Positions 1-6,563 of a DNA stretch of 32,434 nucleotides are shown here, in pieces. Location: assembly GCA_902826715.1 (NCBI GenBank), contig CADEFX010000022.1, forward strand, positions 1 to 32,434, in the 5' to 3' direction. Origin of the DNA: an uncultured Hyphomicrobiales bacterium (lineage in GTDB: Bacteria > Pseudomonadota > Alphaproteobacteria > Rhizobiales > Hyphomicrobiaceae). Each line of letters opens with the position of its first letter. Positions within the stretch are counted from its first letter, which is position 1. A program made the translations under genes and the position numbers. Under the pieces are notes generated by a model. It had not been told where the DNA came from, did no database searches, and saw only the letters and a program-made list of their open reading frames with translations.

Positions 1-53
1 CTGGCGGCTGGCTGTCCGGTCGTGGTGCGTGGAGCGGCGAGCGCCGCATCCCC

Positions 54-61
54 AATTTATA
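54..61. repeat. Left copy of 8-bp target-site duplication
   Basis: AATTTATA directly precedes the left end of the IS1595-type element and recurs at 3045-3052 after its right end. Eight-base duplications are the usual length for the IS1595 family. Both copies are preceded by TCCCC: the left one belongs to host DNA, the right one to the element end, so that longer match is coincidental. Confidence 0.85.
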
Positions 62-92
62 GGCGATTACGTAGTTGACACACCCAGCGATC
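62..92 (+). repeat. Left terminal inverted repeat of IS1595-type element
   Basis: Begins GGCGATTACGTAGTTGACAC and pairs with the inverted sequence at 3014-3044 (20 of the first 25 bases match). It contains a perfect TTGACA hexamer at 75-80 that the right end lacks (TTCACA there), so this end may supply the -35 box for the transposase. Confidence 0.8.
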
Positions 93-103
93 TAAGGCAT
101 TGT
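75..103 (+). promoter_or_regulatory. Possible transposase promoter within left element end
   Basis: TTGACA at 75-80 matches the sigma-70 -35 consensus exactly. Seventeen bases downstream, at 98-103, is CATTGT, a poor -10 match. The Shine-Dalgarno-like GAGGG at 113-117 and the ATG at 128 follow. The -35 box is convincing; the -10 is not. Confidence 0.35.
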
Positions 104-127
104 GTTTCTTAGAGAGGGACACAAGCC

Positions 128-1072
128 ATGTCGGCACTAAACCTGAAATATCTTCATGATGAAGCCGCCGCTTTCGCGGAGCTAGAACGCCTGATGTGGC
201 CTGACGGCCCGGTCTGCCCGCATTGCGGCGGGATGGATCGCATCTATGCCCTCAAGGGCGTTCGTTCGAAGCCCAGCAAGAAGAACCCTGAAGGCGTCGA
301 ACGCCACGGCCTCAAGAAGTGCGGCCACTGCCGCAAGCAGTTCACCGTCCGCGTTGGCACGATCTTCGAGGACAGCCACGCCCCGCTGCACAAGTGGTTT
401 CAGGCTATCCGCCTGATGGTGTCGTCCAAGAAGGGCATCAGCAGCCATCAACTGCACCGCACTCTGGAGGTGCAGTACAACACCGCTTGGTTCATGAGCC
501 ACCGCATCCGCGAGGCGATGCGTTCCGGCTCGCTGGCGCCCATGGGCGGCGGTGGCGGCATCGTCGAAGTGGACGAGACCTTCATCGGCAAGAAGAAGGA
601 CACGGCGAAACGCCGTGGCTACGCCCATATGCACTCCGTCCTCACTCTAGTTGATCGCACTGGCGAGGCGCGAAGCTTCCATGTGGATGGCACGAGCGCG
701 AAGGAAGTGGTTCCGATCGTGCTCCAGAACCTCGCTTTTGAAGCGAAGGTTGTGACCGACGAGGCTGGTCAGTACGCCCACCTCCACATTGACGTAGCCG
801 AGCATCACGTTGTGAAGCACCGCGTCAAAGAGTGGGGTCGCGGCGAGATCCACACCAACACGGTGGAAGGCTATTTCAGCGTCTTCAAGCGCGGCATGAA
901 GGGCGTCTATCAGCACTGCTCGGAGAAGCATCTGCACAGGTATCTGGCGGAGTTCGATTTCCGTTACAACAACCGCTCAAAGCTCGGGGTTGAAGACAAG
1001 GAACGCGCCGAGAAGGCGACCGTAGGCGCCAAGGGCAAGAGGCTGACTTACAGGGCCGCTGATAGGACCTAA
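128..1072 (+). CDS. IS1595-family (ISXO2-like) transposase
   Basis: Catalyses transposition of the element that carries it. The 314-aa protein has the usual IS1595 layout. An N-terminal zinc ribbon has C30-x2-C33 and C65-x2-C68. A central helical region follows, then an ISXO2-like DDE nuclease domain with D149 in EVDETF, D211 in VTDEAGQY, and N244/E247 plus K254 in the HTNTVEGYFSVFKR segment. The C-terminal FRYNNR motif is also typical. The length is normal and the frame is uninterrupted. GAGGG lies ten bases before the ATG. It sits just inside the left terminal repeat and is the only gene in the element with recognisable mobility function. The large antisense frames over it carry none of these motifs and are shadows. 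Confidence 0.95.
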   Translation: MSALNLKYLHDEAAAFAELERLMWPDGPVCPHCGGMDRIYALKGVRSKPSKKNPEGVERHGLKKCGHCRKQFTVRVGTIFEDSHAPLHKWFQAIRLMVSSKKGISSHQLHRTLEVQYNTAWFMSHRIREAMRSGSLAPMGGGGGIVEVDETFIGKKKDTAKRRGYAHMHSVLTLVDRTGEARSFHVDGTSAKEVVPIVLQNLAFEAKVVTDEAGQYAHLHIDVAEHHVVKHRVKEWGRGEIHTNTVEGYFSVFKRGMKGVYQHCSEKHLHRYLAEFDFRYNNRSKLGVEDKERAEKATVGAKGKRLTYRAADRT

Positions 1073-1156
1073 CGCAGAACAGATGACGCGCGAATTGCGT
1101 CGCGCGTATCGTGTCTGGATGCGATCGAAGAGCCGTCGCTAGAAGGAGCGCGGATC

Positions 1157-2011
1157 GTGGAACCTCAATCGCTTTGCGGGTGCTACGCACAGACCAAATG
1201 GGCCGAAACCGCTATCGACAAGCTCCAGGCCGACATCGAGGAGTTTGTCGCGACAGACCCATATGAAATCGCGTCCAAGGTGGACCTTCAGGCTAGCGAG
1301 GAGATCCGATATTTTAAGATCAAAGGGAAGCTTCCGCCCTGCATCTTCATTGATGTTCGCAACATCCTCGCGAACCTCCGTGATCCTTTGGACAACGTCC
1401 TTGCCATCCTCTCCCAACGGAAGAGAGGGGCTGCTGACAAAGTTGGCTTCCCGTTCGGCAAAAGCCCAAAGGCGCACAGTTCCGCGCTTAAAGAAATAAA
1501 AGATTTCCTCCCGGATGGCGCCGTCGATCTGATCCGCAAAGCCGAGACGCATCCGGGAGGGAATGCTCACCTTCGCGCCCTTCACGACCTCAACATCGAC
1601 AAGAAACACCGACTCCCCATCGCGCCATTCAACATCCGCACGTCCTGCTTGGCGCAGTGGCTGGCCGTGTTCAAGGGAGGCCGTGTTATTCGCGTCGGTT
1701 TCAAGAATGGCACCTATCTGGTGCCGATTCTGCCCGGTCTGCCTGGAGCCGGAAACCTCGCGCAGTCCAACCCGCCGCCCACCTTCATTCCCGACAAGGG
1801 TTTTGTCCTTGAGCCCGGACCGGGAGATGATGATATGGCCTTCTTGACCGTTGTGCCGGGAACGGAGTTTCAAGCAGATTTCAAGCCGACTCTCGATGTA
1901 GCGTTCACTAAGACGGTCGGGCTCGAACGGGAGCCTATTTGCGTAGCGCTCCATCAGATGCGCCATCTCGTCGAGGGCATCTTGCTGACGTTTGAGAAGC
2001 GCTTCTTCTGA
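1157..2011 (+). CDS. IS cargo protein, NLR-x2-LD / DKHR-type hypothetical
   Basis: Function unknown. The 284-aa product has no signal peptide or membrane segment. Two blocks look conserved and recall a widespread family of uncharacterised bacterial proteins: NLRDPLDN (73-80), followed by FPF (98-100), and LHDLNIDKKHR (142-152). In the family as I remember it these read roughly NLRSALDH, FPI and LxNxDKHR. The C-terminal half looks beta-rich. The start is GTG at 1157, chosen because AAGGAG at 1142-1147 lies nine bases upstream. It is 84 bases after the transposase and inside the element, so it travels with it. A 294-aa open frame on the opposite strand (1139-2023) covers the same DNA; I prefer this strand because of the motifs and the ribosome-binding site. 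Confidence 0.75.
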   Translation: MEPQSLCGCYAQTKWAETAIDKLQADIEEFVATDPYEIASKVDLQASEEIRYFKIKGKLPPCIFIDVRNILANLRDPLDNVLAILSQRKRGAADKVGFPFGKSPKAHSSALKEIKDFLPDGAVDLIRKAETHPGGNAHLRALHDLNIDKKHRLPIAPFNIRTSCLAQWLAVFKGGRVIRVGFKNGTYLVPILPGLPGAGNLAQSNPPPTFIPDKGFVLEPGPGDDDMAFLTVVPGTEFQADFKPTLDVAFTKTVGLEREPICVALHQMRHLVEGILLTFEKRFF

Positions 2012-2081
2012 CTGCTTACCCATGGCGCACCTCGCGGTGCGCGAACGAGTATGCTAGTGCGCGTAGCCATCTGGAGGCCCC

Positions 2082-2258
2082 ATGGCACAACGCAAGACGA
2101 AATCTGACGACGACAGGACACAGCGCCAGAAGTTTATAGAGACGGCGCGTGAGCACGGCGTCGACGAGAAAAGCGACAAGGCTTTTCTGGATGTGGTGCG
2201 CAAGATCGCGAAGGCACCCCCTCAGAAGGCCAAGAAGGCAGCCCGCAAGAAGTCCTAG
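2082..2258 (+). CDS. Small basic IS cargo peptide, 58 aa
   Basis: A short gene: ATG at 2082, TAG at 2256-2258, with GGAG at 2073-2076 at good spacing. The 58-aa peptide is highly charged, with an acidic/basic N-terminal part and a Lys/Ala-rich tail (KAPPQKAKKAARKKS) resembling nucleic-acid-binding tails. It contains FLDVVRKIAKAP but no domain I recognise. Its stop overlaps the stop of the convergent membrane-protein gene in the shared bases CTAG (2255-2258). The ribosome-binding site and tight fit between two cargo genes argue that it is real. Any function, including nucleic-acid binding, is guesswork. Confidence 0.6.
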   Translation: MAQRKTKSDDDRTQRQKFIETAREHGVDEKSDKAFLDVVRKIAKAPPQKAKKAARKKS

Positions 2259-2974
2259 CCCACCTCGTTTTCCCTTTTTGGATGGCGGCGCTTGTCCAGC
2301 CAGTTGCTCAGGCTGGTACCGTACCAAGCCGTCTTGAGCCACACCCACGACCGCGCCCAAACGCGGAGCGGCAAGGATGCGGGCGGCCAGACTATCTTTA
2401 ATTCGACGGTAGCTATGGAAAGTTCGGTGTAGACCGGCTTGTGAAGATATGGGGCTGCTCCCGGCACCCGTGCATCGAAAGTGGACGGATCGATCGCGAG
2501 CGCCTTCCATAGGCGTCGCTCCATACGAATGACCTTCCCTTCTTGGGTGCCAAACCCGAATACGAGAACGTGTCCATCTCGGGCCGCTCGAGCGAATTCC
2601 TTGAGATGCTCCCCGTCCACCATCTCCCAAAAATTCAGCCTTGCGTATTGGCGCCAGCCCCAGGCGCTCTCGCGATGCAAGTACCGCAGAACTTCGATTA
2701 TGTCGGTTTCCGGGTACGAGCCCGGCTCTAGTTCTGTCCTGATACGGCGCCGAACATCTTTGGCGCTCTGTCGATCGATCCACCACTTGAGGGGTGTGTA
2801 AGAAAACAGGAGCGCCGCCAGCACAAAGCAGGTGAGCGCGATCCAATTGGCGTCCAGCCATGCCCATGGGATCATGCTCCATGGGCCAGTCCGGTCGGGC
2901 GTGTGGCGCTCGCCCACAATGAGCAAGCCAATACCCACCAGCCATTGGATAGCGGGCCGCACAAATCGAGACAT
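2255..2974 (-). CDS. IS cargo membrane protein, hypothetical
   Basis: A 239-aa protein of unknown function read from the right end of the element inward. Two hydrophobic segments near the N-terminus (about residues 7-21 and 42-60) should anchor it in the inner membrane. They are followed by a basic stretch and a cytoplasmic domain of about 170 aa rich in Trp and Arg. A recognisable block is GHVLVFGFGTQEGKVIRMERR, which looks like a beta-hairpin fold but matches no family I can name. The ATG (2972-2974) is preceded by a G-rich stretch. Its stop overlaps that of the 58-aa gene. It lies entirely within the element, so it is cargo rather than host DNA. Confidence 0.7.
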   Translation of the reverse strand: MSRFVRPAIQWLVGIGLLIVGERHTPDRTGPWSMIPWAWLDANWIALTCFVLAALLFSYTPLKWWIDRQSAKDVRRRIRTELEPGSYPETDIIEVLRYLHRESAWGWRQYARLNFWEMVDGEHLKEFARAARDGHVLVFGFGTQEGKVIRMERRLWKALAIDPSTFDARVPGAAPYLHKPVYTELSIATVELKIVWPPASLPLRVWARSWVWLKTAWYGTSLSNWLDKRRHPKRENEVG

Positions 2975-3013
2975 CGAAAACGCCCCCGGATGAGCTTTCC
3001 TAATCTATATCCG

Positions 3014-3044
3014 GATTCGTGGGTTTGTGAAATACGCAATCCCC
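3014..3044 (-). repeat. Right terminal inverted repeat of IS1595-type element
   Basis: Read on the reverse strand it begins GGGGATTGCGTATTTCACAA and aligns to the left end with 23 of 31 identities. It is followed at once by the second AATTTATA. Confidence 0.8.
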
Positions 3045-3052
3045 AATTTATA
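3045..3052. repeat. Right copy of 8-bp target-site duplication
   Basis: AATTTATA, identical to 54-61, marks the right boundary of the inserted element. The uninterrupted target can be reconstructed as GCATCCCC-AATTTATA-ACGGTACG. Confidence 0.85.
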
Positions 3053-3218
3053 ACGGTACGGCCCTCGCCGTTCCGCCCCTGCGGGGGCCATGCAGTGACG
3101 CAAAGCCTCGGGCCCGATGGGCCGCGAGGGGTTTGTGCATGGAATGCGCGCACCCATCGACGCCACTGCGTCCCCGGCGATGTGGAGAGCGCGGTGCGTT
3201 GGCCGGGGCGTGTGAAGA

Positions 3219-3260
3219 TCCCGGATCGCCGCGCCGGCTTCGCAGGCGCGGCGTCCGGGA
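3219..3260. repeat. Long GC-rich palindrome
   Basis: TCCCGGATCGCCGCGCC (3219-3235) pairs with GGCGCGGCGTCCGGGA (3245-3260). All 16 base pairs form, with one bulged T at 3226 and a nine-base loop. It resembles abundant dispersed palindromes in Bradyrhizobium-type genomes and differs in sequence from the GTCATCC-type repeats nearby. Confidence 0.75.
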
Positions 3261-3338
3261 ATGCAGAGGGAGAGGGTGGGGCGACTCGGAGCGACGGGAG
3301 CAGGCGCAAAACAAAGCTGACCCGGACTCGTTGAGCCG

Positions 3339-3393
3339 TGGGTCCTCGGGACCCTCGGAACACGTCCGAGGGCAGGCAAGCCCGAGGATGACA
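3339..3393. repeat. Two-stem intergenic repeat, GTCATC/GGACCCA type
   Basis: Bounded by TGGGTCC and GGATGAC. An outer stem CCTCGGG/CCCGAGG encloses an inner stem CCCTCGGA/TCCGAGGG with an ACACG loop, followed by GGCAGGCAAG. Nearly the same block recurs at 3585-3637. Confidence 0.75.
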
Positions 3394-3483
3394 CCGTGAG
3401 AGTGGTTAGTCGGTGCACTTGAGGACAATCACAGCGATGCCGCACCCGCAGAGAGCGGGGATGGCGGTGCCACGCCCACCGAT

Positions 3484-3512
3484 GTCATCCTCGCGCTTGT
3501 CGCGAGGACCCA
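3484..3512. repeat. Single-stem intergenic repeat, GTCATC/GGACCCA type
   Basis: A 29-base unit from GTCATC to GGACCCA with stem CCTCGCG/CGCGAGG and loop CTTGT. It differs from the copy at 12914-12942 only by one G-C pair inverted to C-G, that is, a compensatory change. Confidence 0.75.
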
Positions 3513-3584
3513 TCGATCCGCGGATTGGATGGGCGAGTTGATGCGAGGCATCGCAAATCACGCTTGCCCGGGTTCGTGGAGCCA

Positions 3585-3637
3585 TGGGTCCTCGGACTCC
3601 TCGGAACATGTCCGAGGGCAGGCAAGTCCGAGGTGAC
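3585..3637. repeat. Two-stem intergenic repeat, second copy
   Basis: Same architecture as 3339-3393. The outer stem is CCTCGGAC/GTCCGAGG, the inner stem is CCTCGGA/TCCGAGG with an ACATG loop, and the shared tract GGCAGGCAAG follows. The last bases read GGTGAC instead of GGATGAC. Confidence 0.75.
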
Positions 3638-3782
3638 GTCGAGAGAGAGTGTATGGGCCGCGCCGTCCTTAGCGCTTAAGAACATGCTCGAGCCGCGTGA
3701 GGCGTGACGCCTATCACTCCAGGAGGAGTGGCGACGCATGCAGGCTTCGCCGATCGGAAGACGGAGGCGGCCGTGCCGCGCT

Positions 3783-4589
3783 CTAGCTCGCTGCCTTGCC
3801 TATTGTCGTTACGGCACCGCCGACCGCGGTGCGGCCGCCATCCACCACGTACTGCGCGCCCGTGATGCTGCTCGCGTAGTCCGACGACAGGAACAGCACC
3901 GTGTTGGCGATCTCCTCCGGCGTTGCGTAGCGGCCGAGCGGAATGGCGGCGCTGTAGCGCTTGCCGACGCTGGCGGGATCGGACGGATCGATCTGCGACT
4001 CCACGGAATGGATCATGCGCGTGTCGACCGGCCCGGGACAAACCGCGTTGATGCGGATGCCGAAGCGACCGTTCTCGCCCGCCGACGCCTTCGTCAGGCC
4101 GACCACCGCATGTTTGGACGCCACATACGCCGGCATGTTCGGCGATGCCACCAGCCCCGCCACCGACGCGGTGTTGACGACCGTGCCCGACTTCTGCGCG
4201 ATCATCACCGGCAGCACGTGGCGCAGGCCGAGGAACACGCCTTTGACGTTCACGCTCATGATCTGGTCGAACATCGCCTCGTCGTATTCCGCCGTCGGGG
4301 CGATGGTGCCTTCGATGCCGGCGTTGTTGAAGAAGCAGTCGATGGTGCCATAGGTGTCGAGCGCTGCCTTGACGTACGCCTGCACGTCAGCCGATCGGGT
4401 CACGTCGGCTGTCACCGATATCGCCTCGCCGCCTTGCTGCTTGATGGTACCGGCTGTGCGCTCGGCGCCCGCCGCGTCGCGATCCACCACCACCACCCTG
4501 GCATTGTGGGTGGAGAAGGCCAGGGCCGTGGCCCGGCCGATGCCGTTGCCGGCGCCTGTGATCAGCGCGACTTTGCCCTTGAAATCCAT
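3783..4589 (-). CDS. SDR-family NAD(P)-dependent dehydrogenase
   Basis: A classical short-chain dehydrogenase/reductase, expected to interconvert an alcohol and a ketone in the cytoplasm; substrate unknown. The 268-aa protein shows TGAGNGIG (11-18) for dinucleotide binding, an Asp at 36 after the second strand (suggesting NAD preference), NNAG (88-91), catalytic S142, Y155 and K159 in YVASK, and the PG motif near 185. The end (DGGRTAVGG) is typical. The frame extends 27 codons upstream, but GGAGG six bases before the ATG at 4587-4589 fixes this start. It is divergent from the two GMC flavoprotein genes, with a 163-base shared promoter region, so the three may act on the same alcohol or ketone. 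That link is inference. Confidence 0.92.
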   Translation of the reverse strand: MDFKGKVALITGAGNGIGRATALAFSTHNARVVVVDRDAAGAERTAGTIKQQGGEAISVTADVTRSADVQAYVKAALDTYGTIDCFFNNAGIEGTIAPTAEYDEAMFDQIMSVNVKGVFLGLRHVLPVMIAQKSGTVVNTASVAGLVASPNMPAYVASKHAVVGLTKASAGENGRFGIRINAVCPGPVDTRMIHSVESQIDPSDPASVGKRYSAAIPLGRYATPEEIANTVLFLSSDYASSITGAQYVVDGGRTAVGGAVTTIGKAAS

Positions 4590-4752
4590 GAACGTCCTCC
4601 GTCTGCCGCGGGGTTTGGATGCGAGTGCGGCCTTGCTGCCACGGTGGGCTGGGATGAGGCGTTCGGTCAACCCAGTTGCACTCGAAAGTGCGTCTTGATT
4701 TGGCTACGGTCTTTCGCCAAAGGAAGACCAAGGGTGGAGGGAGTAAAGCGTA

Positions 4753-6537
4753 ATGCCGCGTCTTGGCCGTCCGGCCGCGGAGTTAGGGCCGGAATATGAC
4801 GCGGTGGTCGTCGGCTCCGGATATGGCGGCGGCACGGCCGCGTCGCGTCTGGCACGCATGGGCTTCAAAGTCGCCGTGCTCGAGCGCGGCCGCGAGTATC
4901 TGCCAGGCGAGTATCCGACCAATCCGCTGCAGGCGCAGCGTGAGACGCAGATCTCATTCGGCAACAAGCGCATCGGCCCGACGAACGCGCTGTTCGACCT
5001 GCGCCTCGGCAGCGACGTGCACGTGATGCTCGGCTGCGGCTTGGGCGGCACGTCCCTCATCAACGCCAACGTGTGTCTGGCGCCGGACTTCCTGGTGTTC
5101 GAGGACGACGCGTGGCCGACGCCTGTCCGGTCCGACCACTGGCTCAACGTCGGCTATCACCGCGCCAAGCAGATGCTGGCGCCGGGTCCGCTGCCCGCCC
5201 AATTCAATCCGATGAAATTGCGCGCGCTGGAAACAGCGGCCAAGGCATTCGATCGGACGGTGGAGCGGGTGCCGCTGCATATCGCCTTCAGTGATGGCGC
5301 GACGTCCGCCGGCGTCCGCCAGCCCGCGTGTACGCACTGCGGCGATTGCATGGGCGGCTGCAACGTCGGCGCCAAGACAACGGTCCACTCCACCTATCTC
5401 GCCGATGCCGCCAATCACGGCGCGCAGATGTTCACGCACGTGCTGGTGCGGGCTGTGGAACCCGTCGGCGACGGACGCTGGCGCATCATCTACGTGCGCC
5501 AGGACGAGACGGCGCGCACGGTGCCGGTGCGCATGGTGACGGCGCGCCACGTCGTGCTCGCCGCCGGCACGCTCGGCTCCACCGAGATTCTGATGCGCTC
5601 GCGCGAGCGCGGCCTGAGCGTGTCGGACCGCCTCGGCAAAGGCTTTTCCACCAACGCGGACGCCATTGCCTTCGGCTACAACAACACGATGCCGGTCAAC
5701 GCCATCGGCGTCGGCTATCCACCGCGCAAGGGCGTGCCGAGCCCCGGTCCCGCTGTCACGGGCCTCATCGATTTCCGCCGCCGCAAGGACCCGCCCGACC
5801 GCCTCGCCATCGTCGAGGCCTCCGTGCAAAGCGCGATGGCGGCGCTGCTTCCGTTCGTGCTTCCCGCCGGCGCGATGGCGGGCACGTCCACGCAATCGGG
5901 ATTGAGCAGTGCCATTGCCGAGCTGCAGCGCACGCTGCAGAGCGTGATCCAGGGCGCCTACTCCGGCGCCGTGCACAACACGCAGGTGTTCCTCGCCGTC
6001 GGACACGACGGTGCCGCCGGCGAGCTGTCACTCAAGAACGATCAGATGGCCATCGCCTGGCCTGACGCTCTGAAGAACCCGGTCTACGACCGCATCCACG
6101 CGACACTCCAGAAGGCGGTTGCGGCGACGGGCGGCACCTACGTTCCCAACCCCGTGAGCAACAAGCTGCTCGGCGGCAACCTCATGACCGTGCATCCGCT
6201 GGGCGGCTGCGGCATGGGCGAGGATCGCATGCGCGGCGTCGTCGACCACAAGGGCCGCGTCTTCGATACCGATTCCGGCAAGGCTGCCGACGCCGTTCAC
6301 GATGGCCTGTTTGTCATGGACGGTTCGATCGTGCCGCGCTCGCTCGGAGTGCATCCGCTGCTGACCATCACTGCGCTGGCCGAGCGCTCCATGCTGCTGC
6401 TGGCCCGCGACCTCAAGCGCAACCTGCCGCTGGATCCGCCGGCCAATGCCCCGCAGCGCGATTTCACGCCGGGATTACGCGTGCTCGATAAGAGTCCGGG
6501 ATTCATGTCGCGTATGTTCGGCCGCGGTACGAGCTGA
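4753..6537 (+). CDS. GMC-family FAD oxidoreductase, cholesterol-oxidase-like
   Basis: Probably oxidises a hydrophobic alcohol with FAD. The 594-aa protein has an N-terminal Rossmann motif GSGYGGG (21-27) with E44 for the ribose, GCGLGGTSLINAN (flavin region), and the C-terminal GMC signature. The expected catalytic pair is H481 (HPLGGCGMG) and H534 (GVHPLLTI); many relatives, including cholesterol oxidase, carry Asn at the second site. A cysteine cluster C193-x2-C196-x2-C199-x3-C203 (CTHCGDCMGGC) sits mid-protein, spaced like an iron-sulfur site, as in the mycobacterial ChoD-like branch. GGAGGG lies shortly upstream of the ATG. It is paralogous to the N-terminal half of the next gene, 26 bases downstream, and likely co-transcribed with it. 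Exact substrate and electron acceptor are unknown. Confidence 0.9.
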   Translation: MPRLGRPAAELGPEYDAVVVGSGYGGGTAASRLARMGFKVAVLERGREYLPGEYPTNPLQAQRETQISFGNKRIGPTNALFDLRLGSDVHVMLGCGLGGTSLINANVCLAPDFLVFEDDAWPTPVRSDHWLNVGYHRAKQMLAPGPLPAQFNPMKLRALETAAKAFDRTVERVPLHIAFSDGATSAGVRQPACTHCGDCMGGCNVGAKTTVHSTYLADAANHGAQMFTHVLVRAVEPVGDGRWRIIYVRQDETARTVPVRMVTARHVVLAAGTLGSTEILMRSRERGLSVSDRLGKGFSTNADAIAFGYNNTMPVNAIGVGYPPRKGVPSPGPAVTGLIDFRRRKDPPDRLAIVEASVQSAMAALLPFVLPAGAMAGTSTQSGLSSAIAELQRTLQSVIQGAYSGAVHNTQVFLAVGHDGAAGELSLKNDQMAIAWPDALKNPVYDRIHATLQKAVAATGGTYVPNPVSNKLLGGNLMTVHPLGGCGMGEDRMRGVVDHKGRVFDTDSGKAADAVHDGLFVMDGSIVPRSLGVHPLLTITALAERSMLLLARDLKRNLPLDPPANAPQRDFTPGLRVLDKSPGFMSRMFGRGTS

Positions 6538-6563
6538 GGCGCGGGATGTCAGGAGAAGGACCC

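Larger units (their letters stand above)
62..3044 (+). mobile_element. IS1595-family element with cargo genes, complete
   Basis: A 2983-bp element with both ends visible. The left end (62-92) and the reverse complement of the right end (3014-3044) match at 23 of 31 positions, and the element is flanked by a perfect 8-bp duplication (AATTTATA). Inside are an ISXO2-like transposase (128-1072), a forward 284-aa gene (1157-2011), a forward 58-aa gene (2082-2258) and a reverse 239-aa membrane-protein gene (2255-2974). IS1595-family elements are known to include members with passenger genes, so the layout has precedent, but I do not recognise these cargo functions. An intact transposase, intact ends and an undecayed duplication suggest recent insertion. 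The 53 bases left of the duplication are too short to assign to a gene. Confidence 0.85.
3053..3782. other. Non-coding repeat-rich spacer, 730 bp
   Basis: No convincing gene is present on either strand; the open frames here run through palindromes and lack ribosome-binding sites or protein motifs. The stretch holds at least four hairpin repeats (3219-3260, 3339-3393, 3484-3512, 3585-3637) plus smaller GC-rich dyads around 3068-3090 and 3105-3130. It separates the mobile element from the SDR gene and looks like a hot spot of repeat accumulation. Confidence 0.7.

Noticed and set aside
1139-2023. 294-aa reverse-strand open frame inside the mobile element
   Set aside because: It is antisense to the 284-aa gene, which has a better ribosome-binding site and recognisable conserved blocks. 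The reverse product shows no motif.
2872-3445. Several open frames of 88-163 aa around the right end of the mobile element
   Set aside because: They run across the element boundary or through palindromic repeats, lack ribosome-binding sites and show only Arg/Pro/Ser-rich composition.
3053-3782. Repeat-rich spacer considered as a CRISPR array
   Set aside because: The repeats are palindromic, unevenly spaced, in both orientations and unequal in length; there are no uniform spacers and no cas genes.
3738-4799. 353-aa forward frame across the SDR gene
   Set aside because: Arg/His-rich antisense shadow of a clear SDR dehydrogenase.
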